Positions 55,591-64,000 of a stretch of 64,000 nt of DNA are shown piece by piece. The notes beneath the pieces were generated by a model. That model saw only the letters and a list, made by a program, of their open reading frames with translations. It was not told where the DNA came from and did no database searches. Location of the stretch: the NCBI GenBank assembly GCA_963693085.1, contig OY856410.1:1393026863-1393090862 (forward strand). Reading direction: 5' to 3'. How positions within the stretch are numbered: position 1 is the stretch's first letter; the number at the start of each line of letters is the position of its first letter. The position numbers and the translations under genes were made by a program. The DNA comes from Alisma plantago-aquatica. Taxonomy: Eukaryota > Streptophyta > Magnoliopsida > Alismatales > Alismataceae.

Positions 55591-57744
55591 GTTGGGAGTC
55601 CAGTAAGTTAATTTGTTGCTTAAATTGAGTGCATAAACACTTTAGCAATCAATTCAACTATAATTCATGATTAAACTCCTCTTCTAGGTGTATCCTATGT
55701 ATGTGACCCTATAGGTCCCATATTACATTGGCACTGAATGTCCATAACCAATTATGACATCACAAGCAAAGAGAAGTGACTAGTCACACATCATTGCTAC
55801 CCAAGTAAATGGAAAGTTGGAGAATAACTTCAACCTACAATCTTAGATTGGTGTTATAGTGTTTGTATAGTTCCTTTGTCACTAATATCCATATCGAACT
55901 CGAGGCATGAAATAGTCATCCTCTTCAACATTCAATCCATGTTCCTTGAACCAGAGCAAACTGTTTGAGATATATGTAAGCTCAATATCACATATTGACT
56001 CACATGTGCATGGCCAAATATTTCTAAGTCTCACTTATCAAGTGGCCAAGATATCATACTCCAGTAGGAGGGACAAATCCCATATACATCACTCATAGCC
56101 ATCCCCATGTTTCACAGTGCACCCAATCGTCACCTTTATGGCAATCCTTATTCAGGATCACGGCAGATGATGTCAAAGCACACTGAATGACATGTGATGA
56201 GTGTAGTGACTTCAGGTCAAATAACCACAATCACGATGAACACTATAAGAGATGATTCTGACTACCAGTTATGCACTACAACAAACATACTTATTAGTGT
56301 CATATAAAAAGTGCCAGTAAAAATAAATAAATGTCACTAAAAGTCTTTAGTGGCATTTGTTGACACTTAAAAAAATGCCTCTAGTACCAATGCCACTAAA
56401 GAGATAGTGGCATAAGTTGTAAACACCACTAAACATTTACCTTTACTGACTTTCAATAAATGCCACCAAAACATCATGTGGCTTTTATAAAAATGCCACT
56501 ATTACATCAATTAGCTTTTATAAAAAGGCCACTATTGTGTATGAAGATATTGTATGTAACTGTTCTTATTGATTATAACGGCGTATAAAAAGTGCCACTA
56601 ATGAGATGCCAGTTGTGTATAATGCATTTGCATGTCTTTTAATCATTCGATCTTTAGATCATTATCAGGATTTCTAAATGAATGCCAATTGAAGTTGAAC
56701 TCATTTTTTTAAAAGTATGAATATTTTTTATTTATAATCAAATGACTGTTACATGGGGAGGACATTTTACCTTTCCCCTTATATTGAATATAACACCATC
56801 AATATACTTCCATACAACATTTTTCTATTCATTACAATAAATTCTACATCATTGGATTTGTCTCTTCCCAAATATAACTATCCACTTTTCTTCATGCCAA
56901 CTTCAGAGCTCCTTTAAATGATGAAAAACAACTTGATTAACATTAACAAAGCACCTTCAAAGTAGGAAGCATAATTTTGGCAAGACTAGCCAATATGGTA
57001 TTGTTCGTGCGGAGATACCTCTTAAGCATCAAATGGAGGCATTATGACCATTGGGATGTTTTCTTAAGTATTGTCAAGCAACACTCTCACCTGTATGTAA
57101 CTAGGACATATGATTAGTTGAAGGTTAAGATATGTGGAAAAAAATAAGCACATGTTCATATATCTTCTTCATGGACTTTCCATGTCCACACACTACCAAC
57201 TAAAGTTGAGAAGAATACCATTTTATTGTGTTATTTTGCTGGCACTGCAAAGTGGCACCATGGGACTAGATAAAAGATTTGAGAATTAGTCTACACAGAG
57301 CAGACATCTTGTTAGGACACAAAAATCATTAACCTATCAAAAACCACACATGCATACAATTATATATGACACGGAGTGGAAGCACACAATATTTCACCAT
57401 GAGAAAAGAACATAAAGATGTTACTTATTATCCCATGCAGCTTGAATCTCCTCTAGAAAAAAAAGCCAGTTGATACAATCATCTTGGTACCTAGAGTTTA
57501 AAGAAAAAATTAAAGGCTCCCCTTACCACCAGTAATAGGGATACAAGAACAAAAAAAGTAAACCTTGAACAACCATACAAATAAGCATTCTAGTCCCTTG
57601 TCTTGCATTTACAAATGTAGAATCATGGAGTATGGATGACCTTTTCAATTATTGAGTTCATGATGCCAACACTGTCTTGGCCATAAAATATGAACCTGGA
57701 TGGATAAATATATATTCAACAAAAACTAACCTAATAGTATATCC

Positions 57745-58110
57745 ATGGAAATGGCATATACCAAGATAAGACAAGAACATATTTTATGCAACAAGAGGAT
57801 CATACCTGTAGCGGGAAAAACTGACAGAACAAAGACAATAAGCTGGAACACACCTGAACTGGGCATCATCAAAATCAACACAGATGCTTCCTCCACTCCT
57901 GGAAAGGGAAGAGGACTACATGAAGTTCATTTTAGATTATCAAGGTCTCATGATCTGCATGACACAACTATTCAAGAAGGACATTTACAACTAAAGGTTG
58001 CAGAAGCTGAACAAGTTGGATGTCTACACATCCATTGTATTCAGGATTCAAAAAAGTTGAACAATGATTTTACCTTTGAAGAATTTAAGAATAGCAACAA
58101 ACGCAATTGA
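57745..58110 (+). pseudogene. Possible RNase H-like fragment inside CACTA
   Basis: A 121-codon open frame includes SWNTPELGIIKINTDASSTP, which resembles the first strand (KxNxDG) of the plant RNase H domain (RVT_3) found in LINEs and in captured host fragments. After GKGRG the similarity ends, so it is at most a fragment. It may be a captured piece or chance. No start context or splice support was seen. Confidence 0.4.
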
Positions 58111-60788
58111 CTCACCATTGAGGTGAAAATCAGAACTTGGCTTCATAACACCTTAATAGGGGATAACAAACAATTGTTCTCTCTACTCATGGAGATGTTA
58201 TTTTGAGCTTTTGCAGTCAATTCATGTATGATGATCCATAGCGCAAATCTAAAGGTTAGCAAACAATAGGAGGATGACAGGTACTTCAGCCAAAAATGAA
58301 ATAATTTTGGACCTTCTAAGTTATCAAACATGTTGATGATCTTTGTAGTTGTATTTGTCCCAAGTTGTCTAGAGAGAATGGTAACCCTAGAGGGTAACTT
58401 AGACTATGATTTCCTGAATGAAAATATCAAACACGTCGATTATGTACCATCTGCATGAGTGATCTAAGTAAATGCATCCTTAGAGAACAATATTGCATAT
58501 AATTGTGTAGGTGTAACTTTGTATATCACATCACAAGAATCCATATCTTTAATATCCTATCATATGGAAATAAAACAAAATGATAGAAACCTCATTCGAT
58601 TATCTAATATAGTGCACAAAATCCAAAATAGCACAGTTGATGACATAAATGGAAATCAAAGATGACATTAAAAACTATGTCACAATAGGTAAATATATAA
58701 TTTAGAGCAGTAAAATCACAGAGTGAATGTTGAGATTCCAACAATTTGAAACAGTGGAAAATGGTGATCATATATGATTTTTGAATGAGGAGCAAAGGGA
58801 TCTAAGGGAAAAAGGAACAAGAACACACAAATTTAATAGAAGTTGGGCTCCCCATCAAACAAGGATTCGAACAAAAAAGGTCAATGAGAATCCTAGGGAC
58901 CCAAAGGAACCATCAATGTAGTCCAATAAAAATGAATGCAAAATTGAAACCAATAGTTAATTTAGGTTTACAATCCTGTGTTTGAATGACATTGGTGTAG
59001 GCAATAATCTGATTGTAGATGCGATATCTACCCATGATGTGTGTTCTTTCAGTCCTAGTCAACTTCATTTTTATACTTGTGAATGCCTTTTTCTCAAACA
59101 CAAGTTTTGTAAGACTTTATGAATAATAAAGAATATGATGGTTTTTATTCTTATACATGATGCATGTAAGGCACTCCGGGGTATATAACGTCGTTTAAAG
59201 AATATTAATGAAACACATAGACTTCTTTTATTCTCAAATACAACACTACCACAAATGAGGTTACATATCCTAAGGTAGTTTTCAACATAAATTTATTGAT
59301 GTTGTCGGACCATGAATCCATCATGGTGTATTTACACATTTTTTTGCATAAATAGGAATCTAACTAAAAATAAACATTGGACGCTTTGTTTTAAATTGCA
59401 TAACATTGCACTAAAACTAGATGAATAAGTTGTAGTTATCATCATCAAAAACATGAAGGACATACATCTCCAACAGTAAATGATTAAAGAATACATGTGC
59501 CTAATAGATGTGGCATACCTAACTAATTTAAACATTAAAAACAACGCTAATATGAACCCCATGACTTAAATTAGTTATAGTATTATAGATGTGTGTACCG
59601 TACAAACATTTATGTTCGATATGTAGGACCACTATACTATATAAACAATACAAAATATTAGTTTTGTAGTTTTGATACCCTCCAAACTTATACATGAATA
59701 AACACATAAAAGTTCAGACCGTACAACATAAAATGACTACTAGGTTCAAAAATATGAAACTTGATTAGTATTAAAATACAATGATGAATTGTGGCTAAAA
59801 AATACAACTTTACGTACCTATTCATACTGGATAAGACACATTTAATAACATTTTCCCTAAACATAATAAGTAATCAGATTTCTTATAGATGTATATTTGA
59901 AAGTATGTATATTTGTTGTAGTGGTGGTTAAGGAGTAGTTCTAGTCTTCACATGAAAAGTTACCATTAACAATAGTGTGGAAACTAAAACTCTTCATAGC
60001 ATATGCATAAAACATGTATGTCTGAGTTTCCCAAAACACACAATATATACTAATAATGGATAAAAGCAAACCACATATTGTGAACAAATATGTAAGAGAT
60101 GCATCACATTGCATCAAACTCTATCCAAGAAACCAAAAGTGAAACTGACTCAAATAAGACCTTCCCATTCGGTAGTGAATATGTTACTTCTATTTATATC
60201 TTAGCAGTTATAGAAATTAAATATCATGTGCAACAATGTAACTTAATACACACAATACCAAAAGGACAAGTAGTATGTTCATTTATCAACTACAAGAAAA
60301 ATATCCACATCTGTGATACGTGTAAAACTATATAGATTATCCAAGTAAGTTCTCATTTAGGAAGACATATACTCTCCAGAATAATATATGGCCTAACTCC
60401 TTTGTAAAACTAGCATAGCTTCCCGCAATGACTATGTAGAAATACTTCACAACCAACAAGCTTCATAGTAAAAGTCATGTATTATATCATTCATGTGAAT
60501 GTGAAATAGACAAGCTTGCCTGACTTTATTTTCCTTCTTTCTAAAATGCAAGTCTCACCAAGTAAAGATGATCATCTAAATAGAAAACATTAGAATCTGA
60601 CTTAATTACTATAAACAACATGAGCAGCAAGAATATATGTTTCATTTGAATAGGTATACAGTTGTCTAGGATATGAACAATGCCCCTATGCTTCTTGCTT
60701 GAAGCTCTATTACTGCACAAATAAAGAATGGTATAAATAAGGAAAATAATATATGCTTTATTCATGCTCGGTTTGTAAGCATGTAGTA

Positions 60789-60844
60789 ATGGTAGCAGCT
60801 AAAATTGATATAGCCAATGGTAGCAGCTAAAATTGATATAGCCA
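60789..60844. repeat. 28-bp perfect tandem duplication in CACTA
   Basis: Identical units at 60789-60816 and 60817-60844 start ATGGTAGCAGC. They probably arose by recent replication slippage. Confidence 0.93.
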
Positions 60845-61689
60845 ATGTCAAGTATAGGAATACCATCATCTTCTAGCTACATATACGCCTAGCATCTGAT
60901 TCTGAGCCTCTCCCTACCTGTGGACAATTCTTAACTCATAAGAATCCTACAACAATCAACATTATATTATTTTTATATTTGAATCAAATATTCACGTGTA
61001 CTGATTCCAAAAGTAAGTAGTAAAATCAATCCTCATCTAAACGCTCCTACACCAACAACTAAATCAAACAAGAGCATGATATGAAAGTAAATGATAAGAT
61101 TAGCCATCACATATAGTTTATCCAAAAGTTGAGTGCAGTTCTATTCTCTATTTCTGATGTGGATGAACATTAGTCATTAGCTGGTGTTTCTCATAGAAGC
61201 TAGGAATTAGCATTTTCTTCCAGTGACATGACCGCTGATTGGGGCTACTAGTGATTATGAATAATTTTCCATTGTATAAAAAAATATTGCAACTGAGATT
61301 GGTTAGCATGGACTTTAATATTGACGGGAAAGAAATAAGTAAATTTCTGATAAAGATTGATAAAATTCACAGAAACCCCCCTACCTATGCATTCACAACG
61401 ATATCGCTCCTTTGAAGAAAGTGTCCAAGCAACCACCCACGAGAAGGATCGACAGGCCCTGTGTATCGACAAATAATCTATCAAACTCACCTATGACTTT
61501 TAAACCAATCATATCAATACATCCAACGCGATTGGATATGGAGCTAGTTAATTAGTCTTGCTCGCAACTCTCTATGATGAAAACTAATTAATAAATATCG
61601 TATGGCGCTCTCAAAACCAAGATAAAAGAATAGTCCTTCGTGCTCAGTATTTATTGCCGATTGAAAGGACTCTAAACCAGTGACTTCTA

Positions 61690-61960
61690 GTACAATCGAT
61701 GGCATATAATCAGTGTGCTGACTCGATGGCATGGGGTAGGAGGAAGGAGTGTCATAGTGAGAACATACGCAGCGGTGTGGAAGCACATGGACGCAGTGAG
61801 GAGGTACGCTCAGACACATACTGGTGAGGAGGCACATGAAGACAACGAAGAGGTACGCGCTGTTGAGGAGGCATAGACCGGTGAGGATGCGAGCGGCACA
61901 AAAGAGGCATACGGCGGCGCGGGAGGGATGAAAGTTAGAACCAGAGATGGGGTAGGTTTA
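61690..61960 (-). other. GC-rich repetitive block in CACTA, possible captured fragment
   Basis: A GC-rich island in an AT-rich element carries several GAGGAGGCA/GAGGTACGC repeats and open minus-strand frames. No family was recognised. It could be a captured host exon or subterminal repeat DNA. Confidence 0.35.
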
Positions 61961-62687
61961 GCGCATAGGTTAAAAATACGAGTAATAAAACTATCAAAAT
62001 GAATAATACTAATACACACTCCAGACAAAGACAAAAAAAATACACACCAGAAATAGAGACTTGAATGAGAACATAAAACAAATATGACACCGACATTTAA
62101 AAATTGTCGTGTATGTTACAACATTGGTGACTTGTTTGCCTTGTACTTATAGTAGGGGATTTATGGGCATTTAAATCCAAAATGCCTCTAAAGCTAAATC
62201 TTTATAGGTATTTTTAAACAAATGTCTCTATGTTAAATGCCACTAATGAGTATTTTTGTTGTAGTGATGGTTTCCATGTATCACTCTTATGATGGGTCTG
62301 TTCGATACACTATTCTCTAACAAGTATCTATGTGTCTGGTTTGATGTAACATATCATGACTAATGAGATTTTATCATCAACCAACGCATGCTCTAGTATT
62401 ATATGTTATTTATGTCTATCATCATTTCATAAGAACATCCAACTAGGGACATGACAAGAATGTATATACTCTTAATATTCATATGATCTCATTGTTCAAG
62501 TCATGTATTTAAAGACATACGTCATTGAATAATGTCATTCTCTAGACATTTATTATGTTACTTCATTATCTCATAATTGAATAAAATAGAATAAATTAAA
62601 AGCATGTCTTTATTATCAATCAAATCATTTACCAGTTATGCCATTACAATCATCATATGATTGGCTCTCTGAGCATACATACCAACA

Positions 62688-62698
62688 GACTCCCAATT
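62688..62698 (-). other. copia G polypurine tract
   Basis: AAATTGGGAGTC on the minus strand lies between the pol stop and the LTR start. Confidence 0.7.
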
Positions 62699-64000
62699 TC
62701 ACTTAAGCCAGTCACCCATGAATCTTATTCCAAGTGATCTAACATGACCATCATGCTTCTGCTGTGAAAGTGCTTTAGTCAATGGGTCAACAATATTGTT
62801 CTCGATTGGTACTCAACAAATCTTCACATCTCCTCATTAAACAATCTCTCATATGAGATAGAAACGCCCTTATATGTGCTTGGAATGTTGATGCAATTTG
62901 GGTTCCTTAGCTTGTGTAATAGTTCCAATGTTGTCACAATATAGCTCAATTGCATCGTTGATACTTGAAAATACCCAAGTTCAGAGATGAAATTCTTGAT
63001 CCAAACAACTTCCTTTGATGCATTCGATGAAGCAATATACTCGACCTTTGTTGTAGAATCAGCAATTGTATCTTGCTTGGAACTCTTCTGACTCACAAAA
63101 TCATTGTTAAGGAAAAATAGGAATTTAGATTGTGATCTGTAATCATCTTTGTCAGTTTGGAAGCTTGCATCATTGTAACCCTTTACCACCAACTCTTTCT
63201 CTCTGTTGAAGTAAGGAATTGATCCTTAGTTCTTCTCAAGTACTTAAGGATGTTCTTTGTGGCTGTCTAGTGAGCATCACCTGGGTCTAACTGATATCTA
63301 CTCATCATGCTCAAGGTGAGACATCAGATGGGTACACAACATTGCATACATGATGGATCCAATTGTTGACGCATATAGAATCTTACTCATGCATTCCCTT
63401 TCTTCACAAGAACTAGGACGTTGAGTTTTAGAAATGGTAACTCCATGAACCATGGGTAGGTTTCCTCTCTTGAGCTCTCCATACTGAACCTCTTCAACAC
63501 TTTGTCAATGTATGTGCTCTGATTTAGCCCAAGAAGCCTTCCAGATCTATCTATTTAGATCTTGATCCCGAAGATGTAGGATGCTTCTCCCAAGTCTTTC
63601 ATAGAAAACATATTTCCTAGCCATGTCTTTACCTTTTGTAAAGTAGGGATGTCATTCCCCATCAATAGTATGTCATACATATACAATATGAGGAATAACA
63701 TCATGCTCCCATTAACATTCTTGTACACACAAGGTTCATCTTAATTTTGAGAAAAGCCAAACTCTTTGGTTGTCTCGTCAAAATGAAGATTCCAGCTCTG
63801 AGATGCTTGCTTCAATCAATAGATTGACCTTTGTATCTTACAGACTTTGTTTGCATCCTTTGGATTTATAGAACCCTCAAGTTATGTCATGTACACATCC
63901 TCAAGAAGATTCATGTTAAGGAATGCAGTTTTAACATTCATCTGTCAAATCTCATAGTCATAATAAATTGTAATAGCAAGCATGATCTTGATGGACTTAA
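62699..64000 (-). pseudogene. copia G pol 3' part (RT-RNase H), partial
   Basis: On the minus strand the sequence enters within RT (MNVKTAFLN near 63940) and continues through the catalytic motif, read as YMYD in place of YVDD (about 63670-63690). Next come SMKDLGEASYI (about 63600), RRTKDQF (about 63230) and RNase H (YNDASFQTDKDD near 63170, DSTTKVEYIAS near 63040). It closes with VDPLTKAL and MGDWLK before the stop at 62701-62699. Several stops (near 63930, 63880, 63560) inactivate it. The 5' part is outside the window. Confidence 0.88.

Larger units (their letters stand above)
56274..62266. mobile_element. Complete CACTA (En/Spm) transposon, 5993 bp
   Basis: It starts CACTACAACAAACATAC, and its right end is the reverse complement CACTACAACAAAAATAC. 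The TSD ATG flanks it (56271-56273, 62267-62269). Subterminal zones are packed with TGCCACTA/TAGTGGCA motifs. No transposase domain is recognised, so it is probably non-autonomous with captured sequence. Confidence 0.93.
54866..62687 (-). repeat. copia G 3' LTR, interrupted by CACTA
   Basis: On the minus strand it starts TGTTGGTATGTATGC (62687) and, by inference, ends ...GAGAACA at 54866. A TATA box lies at 55162-55169 and a hairpin array at 55302-55590. The left end is placed where homology to copia B stops, so it may be off by a few bases. Confidence 0.75.
54866..64000 (-). mobile_element. Ty1/copia element G, runs off the right edge
   Basis: The 3' LTR is 54866-62687 including a CACTA element; net it is about 1826 bp. 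A polypurine tract and the pol C-terminus follow to the right. The element inserted into the older copia remnant, whose coding sequence stops at 54865. Its 5' half is outside the window. Confidence 0.82.

Overview
The window is plant nuclear DNA. Evidence for this is one spliced nuclear gene for a chloroplast protein, GT-AG introns, plant Ty1/copia and Ty3/gypsy retrotransposons, a LINE, a tRNA-derived SINE, and CACTA, hAT-like and Harbinger-like DNA transposons. The GC-rich 5' half of exon 1 against AT-rich later exons suggests a monocot, but this is inference and the species cannot be named. No rRNA gene, functional tRNA gene or CRISPR array is present.

Only one host gene is recognised. It is an MRL7-type (SVR4/RCB/ECB1) chloroplast-biogenesis protein on the + strand, with four coding exons (6391-7136, 23712-23796, 23912-24023, 24112-24215; 348 aa). 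Its 16,575-bp first intron holds one 15.4-kb nested transposon block; without that block the intron would be about 1.2 kb.

The block is a SIRE-like, gag-only LTR element (LTR-A, 7307-22685, minus strand) with 1.45-kb LTRs, a gag remnant and a 'putative plant transposon protein' ORF but no pol. Four later insertions lie inside it: a 1745-bp hAT-like element with an 8-bp target-site duplication (TSD), a SINE with a 16-bp TSD, a Ty1/copia element with a CTTAC TSD, and a 1015-bp Harbinger-like element with a TAA TSD. Three of these can be proved because the opposite LTR still shows the empty site. The copia element is aberrant: its right end is an inverted piece of itself, so both integrated termini are the same U3 end.

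Left of the gene (1-6245) are two diverged relatives of the LTR-A LTR, a long stretch with nothing recognisable, and a GGTTAA-rich inverted-repeat element just upstream of the gene. Right of the gene lie a decayed + strand copia element (about 25.9-30.8 kb), a complete 4072-bp solo LTR with an ATATC TSD and a 30-bp minisatellite (30810-34881), a decayed minus-strand Ty3/gypsy interior (about 35.0-42.4 kb), a gypsy-type LTR (about 42.87-45.17 kb), a truncated LINE (about 45.9-48.73 kb), another gypsy-type LTR (about 48.88-50.5 kb) and a minus-strand copia remnant (53.4-54.87 kb). The last element is a large minus-strand copia running off the window (54866 onward), whose 3' LTR contains a complete 5993-bp CACTA transposon (56274-62266, TSD ATG).

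The most unusual signal crosses families. LTRs of several unrelated retrotransposons carry an array of short perfect or near-perfect inverted repeats upstream of the TATA box. The first hairpin lies about 132-140 bp upstream in four of them, and the stem sequence is family-specific (TCGGTCGAG, CGGTTCAC, TAGCAT, CCTTC).
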